NCBI GenBank assembly: GCA_965199945.1
Contig: OZ241354.1
Span: 3,720,001 to 3,784,000 of the forward strand
Source: VXYL01 sp965199945
Lineage (GTDB): Bacteria > Pseudomonadota > Gammaproteobacteria > Pseudomonadales > Azotimanducaceae
Reading direction: 5' to 3'
Length of the DNA: 64,000 bases
Shown here: positions 23,876-33,171 of the stretch, piece after piece
Numbering within the stretch: the first letter of the stretch is position 1
Layout: each line of letters opens with the position of its first letter
The notes under the pieces: generated by a model
Seen by the model: only the letters and a program-made list of their open reading frames with translations
Told to the model about the DNA's origin: nothing
The model's database searches: none
Position numbers and translations under genes: made by a program

Positions 23876-26302
23876 ATGGGGCTGGCACGAGTCGCAAAAT
23901 TGATGCTCGCATGGATGGGCCTGTGGCGGCGGCGTGTGCGCTCGAACCCGCCGAAAAAGGCGATGCGCTCCCCGCTGGACAGACCAGCAACGGGGGGCGA
24001 GCGGCGCGGGCACGCCGACCGCAGTCAAAACGTAAGCTCGGTAGCTGAATTGGCTGAGGACCACCCACCGACCCCTACAGCAGAGCTTGGTGCATTGCCG
24101 CCTCCCGGCGACCTGAACTTGGCAACATGTGCCTGTGACTCGGGAAGACTGATGGTCCCTTGCAGCCCAAGCAAACCACAGACACGCAATCTGGACGGCA
24201 TCGAAACTGACGGACCAGCCGTGCCACGGCTCGCGCCGGCGGACACCGACACCCTAAGCCAACAGTTGCCATCCGACGCTCACGACCGGACAACCCTGCC
24301 TGACGGCGTACCGCATGTTGCCGATCCAGTTGGAGGCAGCGAGTCCGGCGGGTTGAAACCAAGCAATCTGCCGCCCGAAGCACAAGCTCCGGCGAGGGGA
24401 AGAAAGCACGACAGAGCTGACAGCGCCCCGGTGAGCAGGGCACCGGAGAAGACCAAGAAGTCGCCGATTGAGGCGGGTGGAAGGCGGCGTGTAAGCAGGT
24501 CGCGTCCGATACTTGGCACTTCGCCCGCACGATCCCCTCGACCAGAACTAATGTGCCGGAGGAACGGTGTTCAGTGGGAGGTGTTCCTGTCCGCGCCTGA
24601 CGAGTGTCAGGTCAGCGACGTCCGCCACGATGAAGAGCTGCTGGATCGCAAGGATGGCAAATATGGTCTCTTGTCATTCGCCGGATGTCTAACCGTCACC
24701 TTTGGCGAGAGACAAGACATTCAGCTACCCTTGGCGGACCGCAAACCGCTGATCTTCAAGCTGCGGACGGACTGGCGAGGTGCCGGTCGCCGCATCGATC
24801 GCCTTACACATGGCCACTTCATCGTTATAGCGCCACACGATTGGACTCGCGAAGGCCACGTTCCCGTCGAGCCACAAGACTGTACGGACGCCGCTTTTCG
24901 CGCCCACTTCTTCCACCGCACGAAGGATGGTGTGGACGACATGGCGTTTAAGCAATGCCGCATCCCTCTGAGCGGGGCTTTGGTGAGTCTGCAGGGCGAC
25001 AAGGTATTCGATGACTCCGATGAAGGCCTGCTGTTTGGTGGCAAGGCACCTCCGACCCTTGCAGATGTGCCAAGCGTCGTGTGGGCGCGAGTCGGCCAGG
25101 AAGGCGACGGCGGCTGGCGCGGCGAGAACTTTCGCCCAGCCGAACAAGCACTCGCAGAGGTCCTGGCTGGCCGGCAAGGTCGGTTCTTTGTGCGCGTCTA
25201 CGACGAAGAGGCGAAACTGTTGGACAGCGATGAGTTCAGGTACTTTCGGTGCCTCGAGGCAATTCACGTCAATGGCGAACCGTACACCGAGCAGAGCGTA
25301 CTCGCGCCAGGTCCTGTGGGACATCTTCCGACCAACGTACGCTTCGTCGGTGCCGATGCGGGCATGACTTTGACGTGTCCAACGGACCATGCGAGAGTAG
25401 ATGGGGAACGCATGATCGTCGAACCCTTGGCGGAGGCGGACGTCGTGTCCTGCGTGTCAGAGACGGAGCAGGTCGGCATCGAGTTGCACTTGCCTCGCAT
25501 CTGGTGGGGGGTGGATTGGATGGCAAAAAGCATAGGCGATTTCAACGAGTGGCTCGACCAGCCTACCAACGTTACGCGCCAACAGTTTACGGAATGTGCG
25601 GAAAGGGGCGCAACCTTGCATCTGCGCTTGCCGCGGCGATTCAAGGGAGCTCGCATTGGGTTCGATGACGAGCAGGGCGGTCTCTACAAGGCGAAGACGA
25701 CAGAGAGCGTCTACTCCTCCTTGATGGTACGGTTGGACGATTTTTGCCTCCATAGGCAAATCGACCAGAGGCTGAATGGCGATGCGTTCCTCTGCGTTGA
25801 GATCGACGAGGAGAAGCTCCCTCTCGTTCGAGTCTTGCGAGATCCCATGCCCAAGATCGTCCAATTTTCCTGTCATCCAGTGACGATTCTCCGTGGGGAG
25901 CGGTTAACCCTATGTTGGAACACCCAAGACACCGAGACGGATGGGGTTGCCATCGAGCCCGACATCGGCCCGGTACCGCCAAAGGGGACGTGCGATGTCA
26001 TGCCTTCGACAGATTCCTCTTATACACTTAGACTGACGGCATCTGGCGCAGACGACGTCACGGCGAACATAAAGGTGACGGTACAAGCCAAGCAGGATCA
26101 GAGAGTCACGGCTACGCTTATCGCCTATGTCAGGCGTCGCCACGGCAGACTAGGGCCCGGCAGAGGATTCAGCTATGGTGAGCTTCGGGCTGCATCCATG
26201 ACCGTGTTAGACGCGAAGCGCCGCTTGATACGGCTCGACAAGCGCCGGCAGACGACGCACACAACGAACGTGGCTGTTCTCGAGGGCTTGACCGGTGCCT
26301 GA
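23876..26302 (+). CDS. Uncharacterised island protein with Ig-like region and eL13-like tail
   Basis: 808 residues; not recognised as a whole. Start: ATG 23876 follows gaggg by eight bases and lies just after a predicted promoter; the frame itself is open back to 22646 through the PhyH gene. Residues 1-20 are hydrophobic/basic, about 20-220 are proline-rich and probably disordered, then beta-rich sequence without known motifs. About residues 660-745 look like a bacterial Ig-like domain (RGERLTLCWNTQD, then PPKGTCDVMPSTDSSYTLRL). The last 45 residues (GRGFSYGELRAA ... DKRRQTTHTTNVAVL) resemble ribosomal protein eL13. It overlaps the helicase by eight bases and so is its obligate partner. Base composition is more AT-rich than the flanks. 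Confidence 0.7.
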   Translation: MGLARVAKLMLAWMGLWRRRVRSNPPKKAMRSPLDRPATGGERRGHADRSQNVSSVAELAEDHPPTPTAELGALPPPGDLNLATCACDSGRLMVPCSPSKPQTRNLDGIETDGPAVPRLAPADTDTLSQQLPSDAHDRTTLPDGVPHVADPVGGSESGGLKPSNLPPEAQAPARGRKHDRADSAPVSRAPEKTKKSPIEAGGRRRVSRSRPILGTSPARSPRPELMCRRNGVQWEVFLSAPDECQVSDVRHDEELLDRKDGKYGLLSFAGCLTVTFGERQDIQLPLADRKPLIFKLRTDWRGAGRRIDRLTHGHFIVIAPHDWTREGHVPVEPQDCTDAAFRAHFFHRTKDGVDDMAFKQCRIPLSGALVSLQGDKVFDDSDEGLLFGGKAPPTLADVPSVVWARVGQEGDGGWRGENFRPAEQALAEVLAGRQGRFFVRVYDEEAKLLDSDEFRYFRCLEAIHVNGEPYTEQSVLAPGPVGHLPTNVRFVGADAGMTLTCPTDHARVDGERMIVEPLAEADVVSCVSETEQVGIELHLPRIWWGVDWMAKSIGDFNEWLDQPTNVTRQQFTECAERGATLHLRLPRRFKGARIGFDDEQGGLYKAKTTESVYSSLMVRLDDFCLHRQIDQRLNGDAFLCVEIDEEKLPLVRVLRDPMPKIVQFSCHPVTILRGERLTLCWNTQDTETDGVAIEPDIGPVPPKGTCDVMPSTDSSYTLRLTASGADDVTANIKVTVQAKQDQRVTATLIAYVRRRHGRLGPGRGFSYGELRAASMTVLDAKRRLIRLDKRRQTTHTTNVAVLEGLTGA

Positions 26303-29300
26303 CGCAAGCGATATCGGCCAATGGCCGGACAAGATTCGTCAGCGCTACGAGAACTATCTGCGGACCTCTTTCTTCTTCAAGGACCCGATATTGCGTGGAT
26401 CGTTCAAAGTAGCCCTACAAAAGGAAGGAAGCCTCCTGCGGGACCCGTGGCCCGAGCCGGGCAGAGGCTTTGAGACCAGCGTGCCTGCTCGTACGCTGGC
26501 CCAGGAGTGCTTCCCGCGCAACAGCGATGGTCTTCTGCCCGCGCTGATTGACGGCCCGCTGTACATCCACCAAGAACAGGCGGTGCGCCGATGCTACATT
26601 GATGGTGAAAATGTCGTCGTCGCGACTGGTACTGCTAGCGGCAAGACGGAGAGTTTCCTGTATCCGATTCTCTTCGAGTTGTATCGTCAACACCTCGCTG
26701 GAGAACTTGGTGAGCCAGGTGTCCGCGCCATGATCTTGTACCCGATGAACGCGCTTGCCAACGACCAGCGCGAGCGCCTTGGCACCATCTGCCGTGCGCT
26801 ACAACAGGCGGAGTCGTCATTCGAGCCGACATTCGGGCAGTACATCGGACAGACCCCAGAACACGCCAACGATTTGCGGAGAAACGCAAGTGCTAAGCTC
26901 GAGGAAAGGATGCCGGGTGAGTTGGTCCTTCGCGACGAGATGCGGGAAACCCCTCCTCACATACTACTGACTAACTACTCGATGCTGGAGTACCTCCTCA
27001 TTCGCCCGGACGACAGCCCGCTCTTTGACGATGGTCGCGGAACACGGTGGCAGTTCATTGTGCTCGATGAGGCCCATCAATATCGCGGTGCCAAGGGTAT
27101 GGAGATGGGTATGCTAATGCGCCGTCTCAGGCAGCGGGTGCGAGCTGGGGGTAGGGAGGGGCCGACTCGGTGCATCGCCACAAGCGCTACCATGTCTTCC
27201 GAACAAGGCGAGGAGGGCAAGCGGTTGATTGCAGAGTTCGGACAAGAGCTCTTTGGAGAGACCTTTTCGGCGGCTGGCGTCATTTTCGGCCTACCGGCGC
27301 AGCCGGAGGAAGGTCGGCCGCGCCGTTACCACGCGTTTCTGCGTGCGCTCGAAGGGGCTTTTCTTGTCCACAGAGATGGTCGGGATGCTGTCGTGCTGAA
27401 CCGGCAGCGAGAGCACACCGAAGGGGCTAGTGCAGAGCCGCTGGAGATTGCACTTTGCCGCGAGTGCGGGCAGCACTACTACGTCGGTCGTAAACAAGAT
27501 GGCAAGCTCAAGGAAGCGGTCCGTGACCCAAGCCAAGCTGACTTCGGGGTCGATTTCTACCTGCCAACAGATGAAGGAAGCGAGTGGCTGTGCCGACGTT
27601 GCGGTGCGCTTTCCAGTTCGAAGCTCGGCTGTGGATGCGCCGCCGAACTTCGCGTCAAGAAGTGCGAGTCTCACAAGGACCATGCCGACCAGTTGAAGGA
27701 GTGTGAAGCGTGTGGTTATCAGCGTGGTGGCGTAGGTGATCCTGTGCAGGAAATCGTGCATGGTTCAGACGGCCCGAATGCGGTCATCGCTACCGCGCTG
27801 CACGAACTGCTGCCTGACGACCGACGGAAGGTGCTTGCGTTTGCAGACAGCCGGCAGGAGGCGGCATTCTTTGCTTGGTACGCGGAAGATTCGTACCAGA
27901 AGCTCCGCGACCGTAATTTCATCTTGCGGGCGATTAGGGCCGATATGGTCGATCCCGAAGGATTGTCCATTGACGATCTTAAGAACCGGCTGCTAGAGCA
28001 GTGGGAAGAAGGAGGCCTATTCGGACATGCGGAGACGAGGGAACAGAAGAGCAGGAAGGTATTGACGTCAGTCCTCCGGGAAGCGCTGACGGACGAACGT
28101 CGACTGTCGTTGAGCGGTGTAGGCTTGGTAAAGTGGTCTATCCCTATTCCAGTAGATTTGGCCGTACCAGCAGCGCTACACGAACCTCCGTGGAACTTCA
28201 CGGATGCCGAAGCACGAGAGCTTCTAGCCTTTGTCGCCGACGGCCTGCGAAGTCGTCGCGCAATGGATGTGCCGAGCGGCGCGGGGACACCTCCGTGGGA
28301 CGTCATTTCCCCTTGGCCTCAAATTGCGTACGGTGTCGGGCCTCCGAGTGGTTTGAAAAATGTTCTGCAATGGGGTAGTCCTAGGTCTTCGATCGTAGGG
28401 CACTATCTACATCGCCTGCTTGCATCTAGTGGCCTGTCCGACGAACGCAAGCGAACTGCGTCAACCGATCTCATGAGGCTTGTACGGAAGGCACTGCGAG
28501 GCCCCGAGAAGGAACCAATCCTTGTCCTCGGTACGAAGGGCACTTTTCGGCTCAGTTCGAACTGGCTCCGTGCCAATCTAGCTCGGCCAGAGGACGTGTG
28601 GGAGTGTGACACCTGCGCCATGTTAAGCATGTATAATCTCCGTGGCGTGTGCCCTCGGAGTGGCTGTTCTGGGACACTGGGCGCGTGCCAATACGATCTG
28701 TTGAGGAACAACCACTACCGAATGCTCTACGAAAGCACTAGCTTGCCGCCGATGTTGAATGCAGAGGAACACACGGCGCAGATCGACAGCGAAGTGGCGC
28801 GCGACAGGCAAGCCAAGTTCAAGAGCGGAGCCATCCATCTTCTCAGCTCCTCAACCACCTTCGAGGTTGGTGTCGATTTAGGCGACTTGGACGTCGTATT
28901 CCTCCGCAACGTACCGCCAGAGCCGTTCAACTATGCCCAGCGAGTCGGCCGCGCCGGCAGACGGGGTACGCCTGGGTTGGCGGTGACATACTGTCGCCGA
29001 AATCCACACGATCTGTACCACTACGAGGACCCCGTGCAGCGCGTAGTTGAGGGGAAGGTACACCCACCGAGACTTCGGATGACGAACAAGAAGATCGTCC
29101 TTCGGCACATGGTTGCTACGGCGCTGTCGGCCTTCTTCCGTGCTAGCGAGGATCGATTTAGGGATGTAACCAGTTTTGTTGGGGACTGGTCTAATCCTCG
29201 AGGAGCGGAAGAACTGCGGGGGTTCTGCAGAGGCAATACTGCGCTAGTGGATGCACTCGGCGAGGTCGTTCCGAGGGAAATGCGGGAACGCGTAGGTATC

Positions 29301-30503
29301 GACGACGGTTCATGGATTGATTACATCGCCGGGCGGGATAGCCGCTTGGCAAGTGTGGAGGCTGAGCTGTGCGCTGACAGGGTCAGAATGGAGGAGCTCA
29401 TTCGAGAGTTGGTTGCCGACCGCAAGTACGACCGAGTCAATCGCGTTGGTACGCGGATAAAGACCATTGAGAAAGAGCGAGTACTGAACTTCCTTTCGCG
29501 CAAGGCGGTCATCCCAAAATATGGATTTCCAGTAGATGTCGTTGAACTCGAGGCTGGCGCCCACGCCGCCGGGGGTGGAGTCGCACTTCAGAGGGACCTT
29601 GCTCAAGCTATCGCCGAGTACGCTCCAGGCGGCAAAGTTGTGGCGAACAAGCTGGAGTGGGAATCATGCGGCGTCAAAGTTATAGCAGGGAGAGCATGGC
29701 CAGTTCGTCACTACAAGTACGATGATGCGCGCGGGTTTGAGCAGTGGCAAGAGGATGATTCAGCGGTGCCAAGAGGGACGCGGAAGTACCTTATTCCGGC
29801 ATACGGCTTCGTTACGCCTCTATTCAGAAATCCTAGAGAGCCTCATGGGCGAGTGCGGAGATTGTATACAACTCGGCCGTTTTTTCAGGGCTTCGGCCAC
29901 GAGCCGGCGGTGAAAATCATTCATGGTGTAGAGGTGACGAAGGCTGTGCCGGGAACCTTGGTCATCCTCTGCGAAGGCCGGAACAGGGAAGGATTCTATA
30001 TCTGTCGGTTGTGCGGTTCACACATGAATGGGCCGAAGTCAAAGCACCGGTCGCCTTCGGACTCCGAGTGCCGCGGTACGTTGGAGTCGTTTTCGCTAGG
30101 TCACGAGCTAGTCACGGACGTTGTGCGGCTGGAGTTCCCCGGGGTCTGCGATGAGTGGACGGCTTACTCGGTAGCCTACGCTGTGTTGCTGGGTGCCGCG
30201 GAGGCGCTGGACGTACCAGATGCGGACCTAAACGTGACGATCACTAGGGGCACGAGTACTGGCGAGGCGGCGATTGTGCTCTATGACAACGTGCCAGGTG
30301 GCGCTGGGCTGGTTGCTCAATTGGAGCTGGAGAGCGTCTTTGGGGAGGTCGTGAGCAATGCAAGGGACCGCGTGGAGGGCAACTGTGGCTGTGACTCAAG
30401 CTGCTACGGCTGTCTTCGCAGCTATCGAAATCAGTTTGCGCACCCGCATTTGGATAGAAATAGAGCTTTGGACGTTCTACGCTCGGTAGGTAGTCGAGGG
30501 TAG
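26295..30503 (+). CDS. COG1205-type DEAH helicase with C-terminal DUF1998-like zinc region
   Basis: 1402 residues, GTG start inside the upstream gene. Motif I ATGTASGKT (110-118), Ib region ILYPMNALANDQ, motif II DEAH (about 258-261), motif III ATSAT, motif VI QRVGRAGRRG (about 882-891). Zinc-type cysteine pairs: CRECGQHYY, CRRCGALSS, CEACGYQ, CDTCAML, CRLCGSH. The end GNCGCDSSCYGCLRSYRN (about 1362-1379) is the cysteine cluster of DUF1998/COG1205 helicases such as MrfA; DruE of Druantia and the DrmA/DrmB pair of DISARM carry related parts. Expected activity: ATP-driven 3'-5' movement on DNA. In a two-gene island with an unknown large partner it resembles Druantia type III; a repair role like MrfA is the alternative. 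Confidence 0.85.
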   Translation: MPDASDIGQWPDKIRQRYENYLRTSFFFKDPILRGSFKVALQKEGSLLRDPWPEPGRGFETSVPARTLAQECFPRNSDGLLPALIDGPLYIHQEQAVRRCYIDGENVVVATGTASGKTESFLYPILFELYRQHLAGELGEPGVRAMILYPMNALANDQRERLGTICRALQQAESSFEPTFGQYIGQTPEHANDLRRNASAKLEERMPGELVLRDEMRETPPHILLTNYSMLEYLLIRPDDSPLFDDGRGTRWQFIVLDEAHQYRGAKGMEMGMLMRRLRQRVRAGGREGPTRCIATSATMSSEQGEEGKRLIAEFGQELFGETFSAAGVIFGLPAQPEEGRPRRYHAFLRALEGAFLVHRDGRDAVVLNRQREHTEGASAEPLEIALCRECGQHYYVGRKQDGKLKEAVRDPSQADFGVDFYLPTDEGSEWLCRRCGALSSSKLGCGCAAELRVKKCESHKDHADQLKECEACGYQRGGVGDPVQEIVHGSDGPNAVIATALHELLPDDRRKVLAFADSRQEAAFFAWYAEDSYQKLRDRNFILRAIRADMVDPEGLSIDDLKNRLLEQWEEGGLFGHAETREQKSRKVLTSVLREALTDERRLSLSGVGLVKWSIPIPVDLAVPAALHEPPWNFTDAEARELLAFVADGLRSRRAMDVPSGAGTPPWDVISPWPQIAYGVGPPSGLKNVLQWGSPRSSIVGHYLHRLLASSGLSDERKRTASTDLMRLVRKALRGPEKEPILVLGTKGTFRLSSNWLRANLARPEDVWECDTCAMLSMYNLRGVCPRSGCSGTLGACQYDLLRNNHYRMLYESTSLPPMLNAEEHTAQIDSEVARDRQAKFKSGAIHLLSSSTTFEVGVDLGDLDVVFLRNVPPEPFNYAQRVGRAGRRGTPGLAVTYCRRNPHDLYHYEDPVQRVVEGKVHPPRLRMTNKKIVLRHMVATALSAFFRASEDRFRDVTSFVGDWSNPRGAEELRGFCRGNTALVDALGEVVPREMRERVGIDDGSWIDYIAGRDSRLASVEAELCADRVRMEELIRELVADRKYDRVNRVGTRIKTIEKERVLNFLSRKAVIPKYGFPVDVVELEAGAHAAGGGVALQRDLAQAIAEYAPGGKVVANKLEWESCGVKVIAGRAWPVRHYKYDDARGFEQWQEDDSAVPRGTRKYLIPAYGFVTPLFRNPREPHGRVRRLYTTRPFFQGFGHEPAVKIIHGVEVTKAVPGTLVILCEGRNREGFYICRLCGSHMNGPKSKHRSPSDSECRGTLESFSLGHELVTDVVRLEFPGVCDEWTAYSVAYAVLLGAAEALDVPDADLNVTITRGTSTGEAAIVLYDNVPGGAGLVAQLELESVFGEVVSNARDRVEGNCGCDSSCYGCLRSYRNQFAHPHLDRNRALDVLRSVGSRG

Positions 30504-30543
30504 CCTTGAATGTCTCGACGGCGAATGCGGGCCGTGTCGTGGT

Positions 30544-30658
30544 GCCGGAAGTCCTAGCGACGCTGATGCCGGAGCTGCGAGCGCTCACCGGCCATGCGAT
30601 GCACGGCGGCCTTGGCTTCTCCGTGGCAAACGCGAAGGGCGCGGTCGAAGCGGCCTGA
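30544..30658 (+). pseudogene. Direct repeat, right copy: 3' fragment of a PhyH gene
   Basis: The last 38 codons plus stop of a phytanoyl-CoA dioxygenase gene (PEVLATLMPELRALTGHAM ...), 93% identical to 23375-23489, no gaps. The eight differences make three silent and four amino-acid changes, so both copies evolved as coding sequence. There is no start codon or N-terminal part. It marks the right border of the island; 59 bases later lies the end of the nitroreductase gene. Confidence 0.9.
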
Positions 30659-30717
30659 AACGTGCCGAGGAAGTCGGCCCAGATTGCACTGCCGCGCCTA
30701 GGCCACGGCGTGCGGCA

Positions 30718-31335
30718 TCAAGGGGCGCGCCATTCGGACACCACGTCCTCGAATGTCGGCCGAAGACGCTCGCTCGGTGCTTCGGCGTTGCCGATGTAGA
30801 GGAAGCCGGCGATGCGGTCGTCGCCGACGAGTCCCAGCGCCTCGCACAGCAGCGGTTCGTATGCGTACCACTCGGTGAGCCACTGCGCCGCGTAGCCCAG
30901 CGACAGCGCCCCCACCAGCATGTTCTGGCAGGCGGCGCCGGCGGAGAGCACCTGTTCCCACTCGGGGATCTTGTGTTCCTTGAGCACGCGGGAGATCACG
31001 GCGACCACTACCGGCGCGCGGACAAGGCGCTTGCGTTCCAAGTCGACGCGCTTCTCTTCCGCATCGGGATTGTCGCGCCTGAACGCCTTGGCGATCACTT
31101 CGCCGAGCGCGAGGCGCGCCTCGCCGCGGATGACCAGGAAGCGCCACGGCGTCAAGCGCCCGTGATCGGGCACGCGCATTCCCGCCTCCAGGATCGAGCG
31201 CAGATCGTCGGCGTCTGGCCCCGGTCCGTCCATGAGATTCGCCAGTACCGAGCGGCGGGACAAGAGAAGGTCGATGGGCCGCCGATCGCGGATGTTGAGT
31301 TCGGACATGGACTTGCCGCCTGCCTTTGGTTTCAT
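30718..31335 (-). CDS. Nitroreductase family flavoprotein
   Basis: 205 residues. FMN-dependent nitroreductase fold of the YdjA-like minimal type: LLLSRRSVL (phosphate-binding arginines), AGMRVPDHGRLTPWRFLVI, GAACQNMLVGALSLGYAAQWL and LGLVGDDRIAGFLYIG. These enzymes use NAD(P)H to reduce nitro groups, quinones or flavins. A shorter product from ATG 31308 is also possible. A Fur-box-like sequence lies 12 bases upstream of the first ATG, which hints at iron control. Confidence 0.85.
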   Translation of the reverse strand: MKPKAGGKSMSELNIRDRRPIDLLLSRRSVLANLMDGPGPDADDLRSILEAGMRVPDHGRLTPWRFLVIRGEARLALGEVIAKAFRRDNPDAEEKRVDLERKRLVRAPVVVAVISRVLKEHKIPEWEQVLSAGAACQNMLVGALSLGYAAQWLTEWYAYEPLLCEALGLVGDDRIAGFLYIGNAEAPSERLRPTFEDVVSEWRAP

Positions 31336-31346
31336 GCGCTAGAAAC

Positions 31347-31365
31347 GATAATGATTCTTGTTTGC
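31347..31365 (-). promoter_or_regulatory. Fur-box-like site upstream of the nitroreductase
   Basis: GATAATGATTCTTGTTTGC (read on the plus strand) matches the 19-base Fur consensus at 13 positions, with the left nine bases perfect. A ttgaaa -35-like sequence lies just beyond it (31364-31369 on the minus strand) and a cattat -10-like sequence overlaps it, so a bound repressor would block the nitroreductase promoter. Confidence 0.4.
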
Positions 31366-31841
31366 ATTTCAAGGCTCAGCGGCCCGGCATTTTGGCGAAG
31401 CCGGGCCTATAGGCGTCAACCTACCACATGTCGCGCGTTCGGCAGTTCGCCGGCGTCGTGCGACTGCGATCGTGGGCCTTGCGATGAGCGTCGTATCCGG
31501 GCGACGTGCGCTGCTGTTTGCCTCGCACTGGGTCGTCCTCGCCGGCGCGAATGCTGGCGACGAGGGTCGAACTGGCAGCGCCGTTCGCGCTGTCTTGTCG
31601 TTGGTGACCGGTCCTTGAGGTTCGTCAGCGACAAGGGGCATGCTCACGATGTCGACGACAAGCCCGTACTGGGAAGCCCCGGCGACACGAGCTATCTCGA
31701 CGACGAATAGAACGCCCGGTCGAACCACGCATCCGGCCGCATCCGGCCGCAGCGGGGTGTGCAAAGCCGGAGGACATTTGTTGATGGCCTATTGGTGACT
31801 GCATAGACTGCGTGAAGGCGCTGTCACGAGGGAGCCGCACC
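31366..31841. other. Intergenic stretch without a supported gene
   Basis: Open frames exist on both strands (e.g. minus 31369-31764) but none has a recognisable motif, a ribosome site or consistent codon use. A 10-base unit, gcatccggcc, is repeated directly at about 31731-31750. The right end holds the gagggagc ribosome site of the next antitoxin. Confidence 0.4.
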
Positions 31842-32093
31842 ATGAAGACCATGACGATCCGCAACGTCCCCACCGAGCTGGCGCAAGCACTAGACAAGGA
31901 ACGGCGCAAGCGGGGCGCGTCGCTCAACGGCACGGTGCTGGCGCTGCTGCGCAACGCCCTAGGCGTTCCGAATCAGGCGGTGCGCTCCAACGGGCTACGC
32001 CAGCTGGCGGGCGCTTGGAGCGAGGCGGAGTACAGGCAGTTCGAGCAGGCCGTGGTACCGCTCGGCGACGTCGACGAGGCGATGTGGCAGTGA
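31842..32093 (+). CDS. FitA/VapB-type antitoxin (ribbon-helix-helix)
   Basis: 83 residues from ATG 31842. MTIRNVPTELAQALDKERRKRGASLNGTVLALL is a ribbon-helix-helix DNA-binding domain of the FitA/VapB type; the acidic tail LGDVDEAMWQ would bind the toxin. GTG of the toxin lies within its stop codon. A gagggag site precedes the ATG by about ten bases. Confidence 0.8.
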   Translation: MKTMTIRNVPTELAQALDKERRKRGASLNGTVLALLRNALGVPNQAVRSNGLRQLAGAWSEAEYRQFEQAVVPLGDVDEAMWQ

Positions 32094-32488
32094 ACCGGCT
32101 GTGCCTCGACACCTCTGCGTACAGCAACTTCCAACGGGGCCACCGGCAGGCCGTGGACTGCATCGATCAGGCGGATTGGATCGGCGTGCCGGCGGTGGTG
32201 CGCGGCGAACTGTGGGCCGGCTTCCTGCTCGGCAGCCAAGTGGAGCGGAACGCTCAAGCGCTGGCGCTGTTTCTGAACCACGCCGCCGTCGAGACCCTTG
32301 ACGTCGACGGCAATGTCGCTCGCATCTACGGCGAGATATTCGCCGAGTTGAGGAACAATGGCACCCCTCTGCCGACCAACGATATCTGGATCGCCGCCAC
32401 AGCCATCCACGCCGGCGCCACGGTGCTGACCTTCGATGCGCACTTCCGCGAGGTCGCGCGGACGGCGGTGCTGGTGCTCGAGCCGTGA
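32090..32488 (+). CDS. VapC-type PIN-domain toxin
   Basis: 132 residues, GTG start overlapping the antitoxin stop (GTGA). PIN-domain acidic residues: LCLDTSAYSNF, VPAVVRGELWAGF, TNDIWIAATAIHAGA and TFDAHF. It is a FitB/VapC-class RNase. It belongs to a different subclass from the toxin at 11730-12104, so the two systems are not duplicates. Confidence 0.88.
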   Translation: MNRLCLDTSAYSNFQRGHRQAVDCIDQADWIGVPAVVRGELWAGFLLGSQVERNAQALALFLNHAAVETLDVDGNVARIYGEIFAELRNNGTPLPTNDIWIAATAIHAGATVLTFDAHFREVARTAVLVLEP

Positions 32489-32607
32489 CTTTTGCCCGCT
32501 TGGCCAGAGGTCTCCCGCATCTGCCGTGCTTTGCCCAATGGTTGTACGCCGCGCCATGACTAGCGGAACAAGGGCATGGCCACTGCAAGCGAGGGCGCGT
32601 TCACGGT

Positions 32608-33144
32608 TCAGCGCCGTGCCGGGTCGAAAGTGCGCCAGCCGCTCTCCGTTGCCACTGCCGCCAGCGAGATGTCGGTCTCGTCCGCTGGCAGGGAGGCGGC
32701 GCGCTGGCAATCGTGGGCGACGCCGAAGCGGTGCGCCGCTGGGCGGGCGGCGAAGTAGCGGTCGTAGAAGCCGCCGCCCATTCCCAGGCGACGGCCTTCG
32801 TCGTCGAACGCCACCAGCGGCGCAAGGACGACGGTGGGCGCGAGCGGTTCGGCGCTGGCCGGCTCGCGGATGCCGAAGCGGTTCGCCTGCAACGCCGCCC
32901 CTCGCTGGTGCGCCCGGAAGAACATCGCGCGTCCTTGGAGGACCGGCAGCGCCACTGCGATGCCACGGTTCCAGCAGCCTTCGACGACTTCCTGCAAATC
33001 CACTTCGCCATCCTGGGCCATGTAGACCGACACCACGTCCAAAACGCCGATGCGGGGCAGGACGTGTCGGGCGATGGCGCTGGCGTGCTGGCGCTGGGTT
33101 TCCGCCGTCAACGCGCGCCGCCGTTGCCGGAACTCCGCTCGCAA
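32608..33144 (-). CDS. fau: 5-formyltetrahydrofolate cyclo-ligase
   Basis: 178 residues if started at TTG 33144. Converts 5-formyl-THF to 5,10-methenyl-THF with ATP. RQRRRALTAETQRQHA at the start (nucleotide/phosphate site), LAPLVAFDDEGRRLGMGGGFYDRYF near the end (the signature GxGGGxYDR). The frame stays open to 33306, but the part above 33172 coincides with the 6S RNA gene; TTG 33144, with AGGA eight bases upstream, gives the normal family length. The order zapA-ssrS-fau is the conserved proteobacterial one, where 6S RNA and fau share a transcript. Confidence 0.85.
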   Translation of the reverse strand: MRAEFRQRRRALTAETQRQHASAIARHVLPRIGVLDVVSVYMAQDGEVDLQEVVEGCWNRGIAVALPVLQGRAMFFRAHQRGAALQANRFGIREPASAEPLAPTVVLAPLVAFDDEGRRLGMGGGFYDRYFAARPAAHRFGVAHDCQRAASLPADETDISLAAVATESGWRTFDPARR

Positions 33145-33171
33145 GCGCTTCTTCCTGGCGGCGTGGGTGTC

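Noticed and set aside
18287..30503. Methyltransferase and helicase as one DISARM/Druantia II locus
   Set aside because: Four ordinary genes on both strands separate them and the island's borders exclude the methyltransferase; only co-occurrence can be claimed.
31369..31764. 131-residue minus-strand ORF
   Set aside because: No motif, no ribosome site, and competing open frames on the other strand; codon pattern not convincing.
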